A DNA stretch of 64,000 bases, taken from the NCBI RefSeq assembly GCF_018294505.1, contig NC_057795.1:230682643-230746642 (forward strand), in the 5' to 3' direction. The position numbers were made by a program, and so were the translations under genes. The number at the start of each line of letters is the position of its first letter. Within the stretch, counting starts at the first letter, position 1. This stretch comes from Triticum aestivum (Eukaryota; Streptophyta; Magnoliopsida; Poales; Poaceae). This document shows positions 1 through 11,201 of this stretch, piece after piece. The notes beneath the pieces were generated by a model. That model saw only the letters and a list, made by a program, of their open reading frames with translations, was not told the origin of the DNA and made no database searches.

Positions 1-3000
1 GGGAGGATGCAGATGCAAGGAGGATAACACTTTCTCAGATTTCACCTTAGCGAGGCCAAGGGAACAAAATTTGGATGATCGACCGAGAGACATTTAGCAC
101 TCCGCTTCTAATGTTCTCCTTGATGTACTAGCATATCCCATGCATGGATATGGTTTGACATCTAGAACATCAAGTAAAAGGTCGGACTTCGGAAGCACAA
201 AAATCCATAAGGAACAATTACTGGAATAAATTCTACGAGATCCTTATGGGAAGGTGGCCAACTTCCTCAATCAAGATACTACAATAATAGGTCTTCTAGA
301 TGGGTGTGTTGGCCACGACATCCACCTTACCGGGTTACAGAGAGACCGACACTATAAATCTTGGGAAATGTTCCAACCATCATACCTGCCTGAGATTCAG
401 ATATGTTTGGTGTCGGAATATTCCATACTCATCAAGTCTAGAAAGGAAAGTGAAAGTTTGCAACACAAACCGATGAGATGACGTTGCGGAATTCTCGGGA
501 AATGGACTACAGTAGTAAGCTCCAAAACATGAGCTGGTTCTGCTACAATATGTGAACACGTTGTCTGAGACAAGCATGACCACGTAGTAGTCTTATAAGA
601 AAATACTACCGAGTTCAGGTTGGGGAACCATCATCGAGGATGTTGAAGTCCTTACATAAGTCTGGATTACATCTTATGAAGGAACTCCTCCTTGAACAAA
701 TCAATCAGTGGCTTGGTGTGCTAGGGATAGATATAGAGTGAAGGTTGGAAGTCTTCAAACCACAGAATTCGCACGTGTGCATGACTGATTAGGAATGATT
801 CCAAAGGAGGCAACATTGACTTTCTCATATTCCCAGCGGCAACTTGCATCAAATGCACATGAATTAGAGGAAGTCACTTCTTTCATCCGAGCATATGCTT
901 CATGAACTAGCATGAAGAGATACTTTCAAAAGTTTCCAACACTAGCTTAACGTTCCACAAAATCATGAAGAAGATAAGGATGTTGTCGATGGGCTCAACA
1001 ACAATTCATCCAGGTTTCCATATAAATGGAATTCCATAATTAGGTGAACACGGCGATAGCACTGGTCACACCAAAAGATGTAATGGTGTATGCTCGAGGG
1101 ATTAACCACGAGTAAGCCAACATTATGAACATCGTTGGTTCTGAATTGATTTGATGATAGCCCACACTCAAATCAAAATTGGATAAGATGATAGGTCCAT
1201 TAATTGATCACGAGGGTCAGTCGATGAAAATACCATCTTTCTTCAACACACAAACAAGCTATCCCTTAAAATGAACTAAGTTGGGCAACTTTTATCTTCC
1301 AACTCCCCAAGTTATTGTTTAGCTTAGCCAACTAGCTCAGGGTACCCAACACGGATTCTTGGAGAAAGGGTGGTTTACAGGAATAAACCAACTTGACCAC
1401 GAACTCAACATAAGGGTCAGGGGACAACATGGTAATACTTCCGAGAAGACATTCAGAAAATCACAAACCACCACATGTTACTAAGCTCGAGAACAATCTT
1501 GCTTTTCAGGGCAAGACGATATGATCAATAGAGTGAGGGATTAACACAATCCTAACTCATTAATCGGAGAGTGCACCGGAAATAAGGACTAGGTAGCACA
1601 ATCAACCTTAGGGTGATGATTCAATAATCAACACGCTAAGAATGAGGTTATTGTCCATTTAACTACCAAGCAACGGAGTTGCTAGGAATATAGATTTCAC
1701 ACATCACGATTCACTTGTAGGCATTCCGGTTGGGACAACACAGAACCGAGGAATGAATAATGATGGCGAGAAGTATCACTACGTCAAGAATTCATAAGAG
1801 AGGGTGCAGTTCATGACATTCCTCACATAAAGTGGGTAATACTTCAGGGTAGAACAGAACAAAAGCTGGATTAGTATTTGATCTGCGGAACACAACTGCT
1901 TTGACCCAATCCTGGATAAGGATGAGGTACTGGAGTTTGTTTATCCTAGTCATTTCGAGATAGATTGGCTTGACAGACCACAAGAGTAATAAGCACCGAT
2001 GAACACGAATGCACGACTACTCCTGACTATCAATTGATAGATGGGGGTCAAAATACAACTTAAAAGGGACAACTCGAAAGAACATAAGATTTTTTGAGTT
2101 GTGGATGCATAGATTAACATGTCGAACGAGTCCAACATATTTCTTCTGGATAACCCATGCAGAAGGGTAGAACTGGCAGAGTCACAACATAGAATCGAGA
2201 ACTCGTCAAGATCACTCCGGTTGTAATCTTTCGGTTCTGCGAGGAACTTCTGCCATAAGCAGTTCATGATATTTGGAAGAAGGATATACCATGAACCTCG
2301 AGGACTATTGCAAAGGTTACTAATATCCTAATGGAACTAGCAAACACTATCAGCATGAGGTAAGTAGGGTGAATCTCGGGTTCAAAACCCAGGAGTAGAA
2401 TACCTACTACTAAGTGGCATCACGGGATGCTTTCGAAAATGATGGCCAGAATCATCACACTGGGAACACAAAGCATGGATAGGTTACTAGGTGATACTCT
2501 AGGCACCTAGGGTCATAATAATAGCTCCAACATAAATGCCGAGGCAATGAAGTACCTCAACACACTAGTTGGTGTGGTTGATCTGGCACAAAGGAACTTC
2601 AGAACGGTAAGAAGGAATTTGCAAATGCATCATACTGTTTAGAAACCTGGGACGACTCGGCCAGCATAATGGCTGTAAATGCTCAAAGGATTTGAGACAT
2701 CCTGCAAAAATGGTGGCATAACCACACAGAAGCACAATATCAAGGTTCTGAGACCAACTATGCACACACGGAAGTAGTAGGAACTGAACTGAGGCTTAAA
2801 TCCAACAATCTTATAAGTCTATGGATTAGTACACATGATCCTCATAGAAAGAAGAGAAAGCCTAGTTCCTTAACCCCGTAGGAAAGATAAGATGACTCGG
2901 ATCAGAAGGTCATGAGGTAAAGGAGTAAAAAGAGCCTTACGTTCCCATCCACAATCAATTCCCTTATATAACTAGAGAATTTCTAGACTCAACTTCGACC

Positions 3001-3047
3001 AGTTTGGCTTGGTAATCCTATAGGCAGTCAGGCTCTGATACCAAAGC
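1..3047 (-). pseudogene. Decayed Ty3/gypsy gag-pol internal region (left-truncated)
   Basis: This is the 5' half of a minus-strand gypsy element that runs off the left edge. Reading leftwards from the PBS at 3043, four reverse-transcriptase blocks lie in the expected order. A KKDG-like block is near 1226-1250. A DLxxGYHQI block at 1148-1182 reads FDLSVGYHQI. A YTxxSFGxT block at 1056-1100 reads YTITSFGVT. The catalytic-loop remnant at 968-1003 reads VVEPIDNILIF, where FIDD is normal, so the active site is degraded. Gag and protease should lie between about 1300 and 3030, but stops and frameshifts are dense and I cannot delimit them. No open frame is longer than about 105 codons. Clade is probably Tekay, inferred from its LTR. 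It is clearly non-functional. Confidence 0.8.
3031..3043 (-). promoter_or_regulatory. Primer-binding site, initiator tRNA-Met type
   Basis: The minus strand reads TGGTATCAGAGCC, a perfect complement to the 3' end of plant initiator tRNA-Met. It lies 4 nt inside the LTR end at 3048. It shows that the LTR to its right is the 5' LTR and that the element is transcribed leftwards. Confidence 0.9.
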
Positions 3048-6000
3048 TGTCAGGACCCCGATCCTATGGCACACCGATCTAGCATGTAACACCTCATATC
3101 ACTTTGCGGCCTCACGCATGGTATCCCCACGGGTGTCGCCTTATCAGGCCCGGTACCGTTTGTGCCATTTGGCTCACGTATATGATAGTGTCGCTAGCAT
3201 CCATATGGCAAAGAACCGGGGCTGACATGGCTAGTCATAAACCCAAAGTGGCAATAAGTTACAGGGACAGGCATACATGACCCAGGAATGAACGTGTCGG
3301 TCATCAGCGAGTGAATCCGGGCTATAGCCGCTGGGCTAAAAGGACTCCGGAGAATCCGGGTTGTAGCAGGCTAGCAGGACTCCTGTAGACACCGCGTGAC
3401 ATTTCCCCCAGGGGACAGACACAGGAACGAAGAAGGACACATGCCGGCCAGCCTAAGTGTTCCGGAGCAGTAGCAAGCTACCAGGGCTCAGTGGAAGCAC
3501 TAGGAGACATTTCTCGGTAAGAGAGGCTACCAAGGATAAACAACTAGGTTGTCGGATACCACACATGCGAAGCATTTCAAATCATACACATAATATGCTC
3601 GATATGTGCAAATACAACATGGCATCACAACATAACTCTATGACTCAAAGTATTTATTCAATAGGCTCCGAGGAGCGGGATATTACAAACATGGGTCTCA
3701 TGACCCCACATTTAGAGCATACAAGTCAAAATACATGCAGAAGATTGACATGTCTGAGTACAGACATCTACAAATGAAAAAGGCTGAGAAGCCTGACTAT
3801 CTACCAGATCCTGCCGAGGGCACAAGATCGTAGTTGAGGTAACAAGCTAAACGTTGAAGTCCACGCGAAACTACTAGCAAGACTGAGGTCTCTCTGCAAA
3901 AACATAAATTAAGCAAACGCGAGTCCAAATGTACCCAGCAAGACTTACATCAGAACTAACTACATAAGCATCATTACCAACAAAGGGGGTGGTGGTGGAG
4001 TTTAACTGCAGCAAGCCAGCTTTGACTCAGTGGCTATCCTGAACTACGACTACATGTAACTCTTTTGAGGTGGCGCACACGAGTCCACATATTCACCATA
4101 ACAATACACCACTATGGATCCGCTCCCGTCTCCCTACGAGAACGCCATCCATAGCACTCACGCTTATCTTGCACATTTTAGAGTATCCACTTTCACTTGT
4201 CTATGAACTGTATAGGCAACCCAGAGGTCCTTTACCATGGATGCGGCTATTTGAATAGATGATGTTAACCTGCAGGGGTGTACTTCTTCACACATGCTCT
4301 CACCACTTACCGCCATGTACACGTCATGTATCTCCGCAAACCTCAAGTGGAAGCCTGCCAAGGGTGTCAGCCATGGCCTACCTAAACACTCAAGTCTCTA
4401 GTCCAGGTTTATCACCTATTCAGGTTCCATCTACAGGGAGTCCGGCCGAAGATTCCACATACGGCCCTGAACAATGTGAGTAGGGTTCCCGATACACCGA
4501 ACAGGCGCCCGGTACACCATGCCACATGCCTATTGCATCACAGCCTACCCCTCGGGTTAGCGCTTCACACGGCCTTCGGCATACTACAAACATTAGAAAC
4601 TACTTGCAACTCCTGGACAGAGGAGAAGGGTGGTTAAGAACCCGAGAGGGTCAATTAAGGATCCCAATGAGTGGTAGTACATGTTCATGGGTTACAAACA
4701 CAGAACTCAGTTCCTGAGGACAGCTTCAGTGAGACGACCCACCTTGTAGTCCTACATGGCCTCTCACCGCTACCTTTGCCAAATCGTGTTCAGACACTTA
4801 TCTCACACATAGTAGGACATGTTCACCACTTTCCGATTCATTCCCCATGAACCATACCTAACACAACTCTAAGAATAGCAGGCATGACAAACAAGCATGA
4901 ATGAGTAGGCACATTAGGGCTCAAACAACTCCTACTCATACTAGTGGGTTTCATCTATTTACTATGGCAATGATAGGTCATGCAGAGGAAAAGGGGTTCA
5001 ACTACCGCAGCAAGTAACACATGAGTCATTGTTGTCCTAATGCAGTAAAAGAGAGCAGAAGCGAGAGAGCAGGATTGTATCGGAATGAACAAGGGGGTTT
5101 TGCTTTCCTGGCACTTCTGAAGATAGTATAGTTCTTCATCGGTGTCATCAAACTCATCGTCGAAACCACGTCTATCGAGAGGGGAAAAACCAACGGCAAA
5201 CAAGAGGAACATAATCAATGCAATGCAGTAATATGATGCATGATCATGACATGGCAGTATGCTGTGTTTTGAGCTACTGCATTTAGCAACAAGTTAAATA
5301 AAGTTGGTTTGAATCCAAGATTCAAATTCAAACTCCATATGTGGATATTCAAATGACATTTATATGATTTGTCCTAAACAGCAACTATAAGTTGTTCTAA
5401 CATGCATGAAACCAGTACAGATGGACAGATTGGATTTTTCTGATCATTTTTCATATATAACTTATTTCATTTTGAGATACGGTTGAATTACTATGAAATT
5501 TTGAAGTTTATACAATCTCTGGAATTTTCTGAATTATTTTAAATACAGAAAATTACTTACTGTGTCAGCATGACATCACCCTGATGTCAGCAGGTCAACA
5601 TGGTAGGTCCAGGTGAAACCTGACCAATGGGGCCCACTGGTCAGTGACACACTAGGCAAACCCGGTCAAATCCAGCGCTGACTGGGTTTAACCGGCGGTG
5701 GGGCCCGTTGTTAATGGTAGTGAGGTGGCTAAGGGTGGGGGAGTTAGTCCTAATGACCATGCAATGTCGGCTAACAAGCGATTAGCCGCCGGCACTAAGC
5801 AGGACGCGGCGGCGCTCCTCGTCCGGCCATCTCGGGCGACGAGAGCTCGCGCGGCTGGGCTGTATGGAAGCAGCGCGTCGGGCCACATCGGGTGGTGGCC
5901 GTAGGAGGTATCGGGGCGGACTACAGCGACGACGACAAGGGCGACAGTGGCGGTCGGAGCTCGGCTATGCACGGGCATGGTACTCCAGCTCGAAGGCGAC

Positions 6001-7143
6001 TGAACGGAGGTGCTAATCAGCACCTAAAGGGCAGCAGGAGCACGTCAGAGCTACTACACGAAGCGGAGGTGCTCGGGGGCACAGAGCTCACCGGCCATGG
6101 CGAACGACAGCTTTGGGTGCTCGCGGGGCAATGGCTATGGGGTGCGTGCAAAGGAACACATGGAGGGGAGAGGGTCGGTGGCTCATGGGGAGTCGGCTGG
6201 TGCAGACGAAGAGCTCGGGGGAGTCCTGATGGTGACGAATCCGTTGAAGAAGTCCGGCGGACGTGCTCGGAGAAGATCAGTTGATGGCGGTGTTGTGGTT
6301 CATTCGAGCTCGTGTGCTTCGACTTGGAGGAGCATCGGGTCATCTCGGAGCTCATGGGAATGGAGGAGGGGTGAGGAAGGGCCAATGGCCATGGTGAACG
6401 CCGACGGTGGCGACGGTCGCGTTCGGGTCTGCTCGGGAGAGGGGCTAGAGGCCGAGGGAGAGAGCAGAGAATAGCAAGGAGGGCAGAGGGCGATCTAGGG
6501 AATCTCCTGGCGCCGAGATAGACGCGAGGGAGGCCCCCGTCGCTGGAAGCAGGAGGTGGCCATGGTCGTTGTGCTGTTGCCACATAGCTGCCTTAGGTTG
6601 AAGACAACCTGGAGGCGCTAGTGGGCTGGGCCAGCGAGCTGGGCTGCCAGCTAGGCCGACCAGGTGGGCTGTGGTAAGTCAGGTGAGGTTTCCTCTCTCT
6701 TCCCTTTCTTTTTATTTTTCTATTTTGTAATTTTGTTTCTGGATTTAGTAAAATACTAAATCACTTCATAAAATCCTGAAATAAATTTATAGGCACTGTT
6801 TGAATTATTTCCAATAGCCCCCAAGTACTTCCAGGATTATTTAGACCTTTAAAAATATTTATAAGATTTGAATGTCCAAATTCAAATACTTATGAATTAA
6901 CTCAAAAATCCAAAAATGACCTAAATATGTCCATCATTGTTGGCAGAGGTTTTCACCTTTATCAGAAATCATGAACATTTTTAAAGTCATTTTTGGGTTC
7001 ATTGAAAATGATTTTATTTTGAACCTAGTTGAATTCATTTGGTGCTAGGGTTCTGAACATCCCCATTTCAAATTTCCATGAAGTTAAACAAGATGCAGGC
7101 AAAATGCAAACACCAGGCAGTACCAGAAGCTAGGGATGTGACA
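3048..7143 (-). repeat. 5' LTR (4,096 bp) of minus-strand gypsy element
   Basis: On the minus strand the LTR starts TGTCACATCCC at 7143 and ends GGGTCCTGACA at 3048, giving TG...CA termini. It is homologous along its length to the LTRs at 55013-57490 and 57491-61645 but clearly more diverged. It contains a GC-rich block at about 5640-6660; the overlapping open frames there look like by-products of base composition, not genes. A near-palindrome at 4247-4258 and a CCTGCAGG site at 4269-4276 match conserved sites in the related LTRs. The left LTR lies outside the window, so the TSD cannot be tested; the right-hand flank begins TTTGG. Confidence 0.88.
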
Positions 7144-8505
7144 TTTGGACTCTAATTTGCATGATTTGAATGAAACCAACCCGGACTGACGCTGTTTTTA
7201 GCAGAACTACCATGGTGTTGTTTTTGTGCAGAAACAAAAGTTGTCGGAATGGGACAAAACTTTACGAGGACTTTTTATACAATAAAAGAGAATTTCTGGA
7301 GCCAAGAACAACTAGAGGGGGGCATCGGGTGGGCACAACCCACCAGGGCACACCACCCCCTCCAGGCGCGCCCAGGTGGGTTGTCCCCACCTGGTGGCCC
7401 CACAGACCCTGAAACCAACGCTATAAAATCCTATTTTTCAAGAAAAAATCAGGGAGAAAGAATTATCGCGTTTCATGAGAGGGAGCAGCCGCCGTCTCCT
7501 ATTCTTCATCAGGAGGCCAGATGTGGAGTCCGTTCGGGGTTTCGGAGAGGGGGATCTTCGTCTTCGTCATCACCAACCCTTCTCCATCGCCACTTCCATG
7601 ATGCTCCCCACCGGGAGTGAGTAATTCCTTTGTAGGCTCGCTGGTCGGTGAGGAGTTGGATGAGATTCATCATGTAATCTAGTTAGTTTTGTTAGGTCCT
7701 GATCCCTAGTATCCATTATGTTCTGAGATTGATATTGCTATGACTTCGACATGCTTAATGCTTGTCACTTTGGGCCCGGGTGCCATGATTTCAGATCTAA
7801 ACCGTTTATGTTATCACCATTATATCTATGTTCTATATCCGATCTGGCAAGTTATAGTCACCTACTACATGTTACGATCTGGCAACCATGGAGTGACAAT
7901 AGTCGGGACCACTCCTAGTGATGACCGTAGTTTGAGGAGTTCATGTATTCATCGTGTGCTAATGCTTTGTTCTGGTACTCTATTAAAAGGAGGCCTTAAT
8001 ATCTCTTAGTTTCCAATAGGACCACACTTCCACGGGAGGGTAGGAAAAAAGATGTCATGCAAGTTCTTTCCATAAGCACGTATGACTATTTACAGAATAC
8101 ATGCCTACATTATATTTATGAACTAGAGCTAGTGTCGTATCGCCCTAGGTTATGACTGTCTCATGATGAATATCATCCAACAATCACCGATCCAATGCCA
8201 ACGATTTTCCAACATATTGTTCTTGCTAAGTTACTACTGCTGCTGTCACTATTGCACTTGCTACAAAACAATTGCTATCACTGTTACCGTTACTATTGCT
8301 GTTGCTACTACTATCAAAACTATCATACTACTTTGCTATTGATCACTTTGCTGCAGATAATTACTCTCCAGGTGTGGTTGAATTGACAACTCAGCTGCTA
8401 ATACTTGCAAATATTCTTTGCGTCCCCTTGTGTCGAATCTATAAATTTGGGTTGAATACTCTACCCTCAAAAATTGTTGCAATCTCATATACTTGTGGGT
8501 TATCA
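7144..8505 (+). repeat. Partial gypsy-type LTR, plus strand
   Basis: This is the 3' portion of an LTR ending in TATCA at 8505, followed after an 11-nt spacer by a PBS. Its left end is cut exactly where the minus-strand LTR ends at 7143, so that element probably inserted into it. It includes a TATAAAA-like stretch at 7421-7427 that could be the LTR TATA box. A CTG/CTA-rich simple-sequence stretch occupies about 8230-8340. I do not name the family; the organisation resembles common Triticeae gypsy elements that use tRNA-Asp. Confidence 0.7.
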
Positions 8506-8516
8506 AGACCTTTTTC

Positions 8517-8533
8517 TGGCGCCGTTGTCAGGG
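8517..8533 (+). promoter_or_regulatory. Primer-binding site, tRNA-Asp type
   Basis: TGGCGCCGTTGTCAGGG matches the complement of the plant tRNA-Asp 3' end except for CpG-type decay in the second half. It follows the LTR end at 8505. Only about 60 bases of internal sequence (8534-8593) remain before unrelated repeat-rich DNA starts, so the element is truncated. Confidence 0.75.
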
Positions 8534-8596
8534 AGCATACCTATATTTGTTGAGTCACTTGGGATTATTAGCATATTATCACTATGAAAATCTGAA

Positions 8597-8855
8597 GGAA
8601 GTGCAACCTTATTACGCGTAAAATAATTATTCCTCCACCTGACTGTAGGGACCCACCGGACGGGCCATCGTATTTCACGAAAAAATGTTTCCCCCCTGAC
8701 TGCTAGGACCCACCAGCTACATCTTTGCATGCAAGGAAGTGCGTCCATATTACGGGCAAAAAAATGATTCTCCCCCTGATAGCTGGGACCCACCAGCAAT
8801 AACTTCGCATGCAAGGAAGTGCCTCCTTGTCCTCCCTGACAGTCCAGACCCACCT
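8597..8855 (+). repeat. Imperfect tandem units with GGGACCCACC core
   Basis: GGAAGTGC occurs at 8597, 8735 and 8815 (80-bp spacing between the last two). Each is followed by an A-rich stretch, a CCCCTGA-type block and a GACCCACC block near 8650, 8708, 8788 and 8848. These read as three to four diverged copies of an ~80-bp unit. Confidence 0.65.
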
Positions 8856-9250
8856 GGTCGAAGCGTACACAGCGTTATAATTCTGGTAGCGAACGTGTAC
8901 ATACATACTCGTTGATCGGTCTATTTGCAGGCTGTAGCGATGAACCGTGGCCGAGTAAGGAAGGGCACGTGTCATAGTAGAGGCACGGATGTAGCATGTC
9001 ACGCAGTCGCGTCAATATCATGTACACGTACGTATGGCCAGGGTGCAAGAAAGTAAATACGGCCATGTACGTACATACAGGTGGGGTCTCAAATTCCTAC
9101 TCACACATACGTATGCCCAGGGCTCATGTACATGGAGAGGCAGCGGAGAGCAGCGATGGCGTCCTATTCATCGGCAACCAACCGGCTGGGTCGGAATGGA
9201 GAAACTGCGACGTGTTCATCAGGAGGCAACAGAATGCATCGCGTTTATCG

Positions 9251-9575
9251 GGAGGCAACGGAATGGACGGAAGAGCAGACACGTGGCTTGGCGTACCGTG
9301 GAACGGAGGAAACAACCTTCGGTTCGACCGCCTACGGTTGAAACGGGATCCTGTTCACCGAGAGGGGTCTGGTGTACCGCAAAACAGAGGAAATGGACTT
9401 CTCTTCGACCTCCTACGATCGAAACAGGGTCCTGTTGATCGGGAGGGGTGTGGCGTAACGCAAAACGGAGGAAAGGGACTTCTCTTCGACCTCCTACGGT
9501 CGAGACGAGGGTCCTATTCATTGGGTGGGATGTGGCATACCGCAAAACGGACTCCATGGACTCCTTTTCATCCAC
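9251..9575 (+). repeat. 81-bp tandem repeat, about four copies
   Basis: Units begin with CTACGG or CTACGA at 9332, 9413 and 9494 (exactly 81 bp apart), with a more diverged unit before them. Each carries GTACCGCAAAAC-like and CTTCTCTTCGACCTC blocks. Because 81 is a multiple of three, frames stay open across the array on both strands and yield a 27-residue repeated peptide. I do not take this as evidence of a gene. Confidence 0.75.
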
Positions 9576-9579
9576 TGTC

Positions 9580-9920
9580 TACTGCCTCGCTCCACCCTCC
9601 ACAGGCTATTGTTCATCCACCGTCGATCTCCTCCAGCCTCCACCTGTGACTGTTCATCTATGGCGTCTCCCTCCTTCCTCCACCAGCTACTATTCATCCA
9701 GGGGCTCTTGTTCATCCAGCCTCCACCGACTACTATTCAACCACCCCTCCATGGGCTACTATTCATCCAGCCCTCCACCGGCTACTGTTCAACCAACCCT
9801 TCGCGGGCTCCTGTTTGTCCACCCCCAACCGGCTCGATCGGGGACCTACTCATCCAGCGGTAATAGCCTCTACTACCACGGGGTCCTGTTCATCCAACCC
9901 CCACCGGGAACTGCACATCC
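9580..9920 (+). repeat. ~26-bp degenerate repeats, TGTTCATCCA core
   Basis: Repeats such as GGCTACTATTCATCC, GGCTACTGTTCAACC and GGCTCCTGTTTGTCC recur about every 25-26 bp in the best-preserved part (near 9750-9830). They are followed by CCTCCACC-type blocks. Copies are diverged and the borders approximate. Confidence 0.6.
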
Positions 9921-10170
9921 AACCTCCAACAACGCTCTTTGTTCATCAAGAGATAGCAGGTTCGATCGGCTTCAGTTAGCAGTGGTGGGGAAGGAATTGC
10001 TCAATCCGATTCAGTTAACAGCCTGGGATAGATCGATCGCTCGTGTTCAGAAAGCGTAGGCAGTGCCATCGCTCGGGTTCGCTAGGTGAACGCCTCCCCC
10101 GGGTTTAGTTAGAGCCCAACGCCTCACACCCACACACGTGCGTGTACGAGAGAAACGCGCAATCCCTCTA

Positions 10171-11201
10171 TGATGTAGGGCGGAACCCTAGGTGGACGAT
10201 CTTTCACGCTTGGAGTGTCCTATGGGGAATCATGAAGAACACGCGGAAGCACAAAGAGAAAAACACGGGGAAAACGAGAGAGAAACACAAAACCGACATA
10301 GAATCAATCACACGAGTGCTAGATCACTGACAACATAGAGTAACATATGATCCACAATCAACAAAGGTAAGGATACAAAGGAACCGTTCTTCTCCGTACG
10401 GAGGTCTTCAGGATCTTCCCTGGAAAGGGGTCTTGAATCCACTTGGGGGATCTTCTCCGAAGAGGTCCTGAACTCCGAGGAGAAGTATCCAAGTGGATGA
10501 GCAAGGGCTCTCACACAAATATGAGCTAAACCAATGCTAACCCTCACTAGGAGGTGGGGGCGTCCTATTTATAGTCTTAGTGCAAAAGGAGGTCAAAGTG
10601 AAGGGGTACAAGGGCTCCAGCCCGCGGGCGCGATCACTCAAGGGTCGGACGTCCGGAAGGCGTCGGACGTCCGGAGGCTCGGGACGGTCCGGACGTCCGG
10701 CTGGGCTCGGGCGTCCGTAGAATCAGCTCGGTCGTAGGCACGTCGGACGTCCGGAGGGGGTCGGTCGTCCGGAGCTTCGTGACGGTCCGGACGTCCAGAA
10801 GTCGTCGGTTGTCCGTAGATTTGGCTCGGGTGGTGAAGTACCGGACGTTCGGAAGGCTCGGTCGTCCATGTCCTGGAACTCGTCGGACGTCCGGACTTGG
10901 TCGGTCGTCCGACGCCTGTAGCTTCAGCAGCATCTCTTCTTCTTCTTCAAAATGCTTGGGGTCCTCGTCGTCTTGGCTCTTGCAAGTACTTCATCCTTGG
11001 ATCACCTCCATGTACCTGATCACACATAGAGTTTACGAATGAGGTAGTAGCCATGTTTCATGAGTAGGAAGAGGGAGTTCGGAGAGGAGCGAGTTCACCT
11101 TATCTTCGATAGCCTTAGCTTTGGCTCGGGTCATGGGTCCACATGGTGTTGAGGGGGATGTAGATGCGTCCATGGGGATGAGCGAGGGATGCTCCGCATC
11201 A
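10171..11201 (-). repeat. 3' LTR of CRM-type element (1,031 bp)
   Basis: On the minus strand it starts TGATGCGGAGC at 11201, directly after the polypurine tract, and ends CCCTACATCA at 10171. Its start encodes the C-terminal tail of pol. Compared with the 5' LTR, this copy carries two extra stop codons in that frame (TAA at 11033-11035 and TGA at 10991-10993). An array of CGGACGTCCG palindromes fills 10646-10912. Confidence 0.92.
10646..10912. promoter_or_regulatory. Array of CGGACGTCCG palindromes in the LTR
   Basis: Perfect copies of CGGACGTCCG lie at 10646, 10664, 10690, 10744 and 10884, with decayed copies near 10788 and 10844. Between them are half-sites of the form CGGTCGTCCG. The core GACGTC is the ACGT-containing C-box recognised by plant bZIP factors (established for the motif class). 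Function here is inference. The 5' LTR carries the same array at about 22610-22875, and a smaller cluster lies in the leader. Confidence 0.8.

Larger units (their letters stand above)
8594..10170. mobile_element. Body of a probable non-autonomous CACTA-like element (left part)
   Basis: This repeat-rich, non-coding segment joins 23166-23467 directly if the CRM element with its CTCTA duplication is removed. The joined segment ends in a CACTA-type terminus at 23467. I find no left terminus: near 8594 the sequence abuts the truncated gypsy element. Three repeat systems fill it: GGAAGTGC-led units (8597-8855), 81-bp tandem units (about 9251-9575) and ~26-bp units (about 9580-9920). Long frames across it follow from the repeat periodicity. 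Linking it to the terminus at 23467 is inference. Confidence 0.5.

Noticed and set aside
5688..6583. Overlapping long frames on both strands in a GC-rich block
   Set aside because: The block is the GC-rich part of an LTR. Frames overlap on both strands, show no domain, and match similar composition in the related LTRs.
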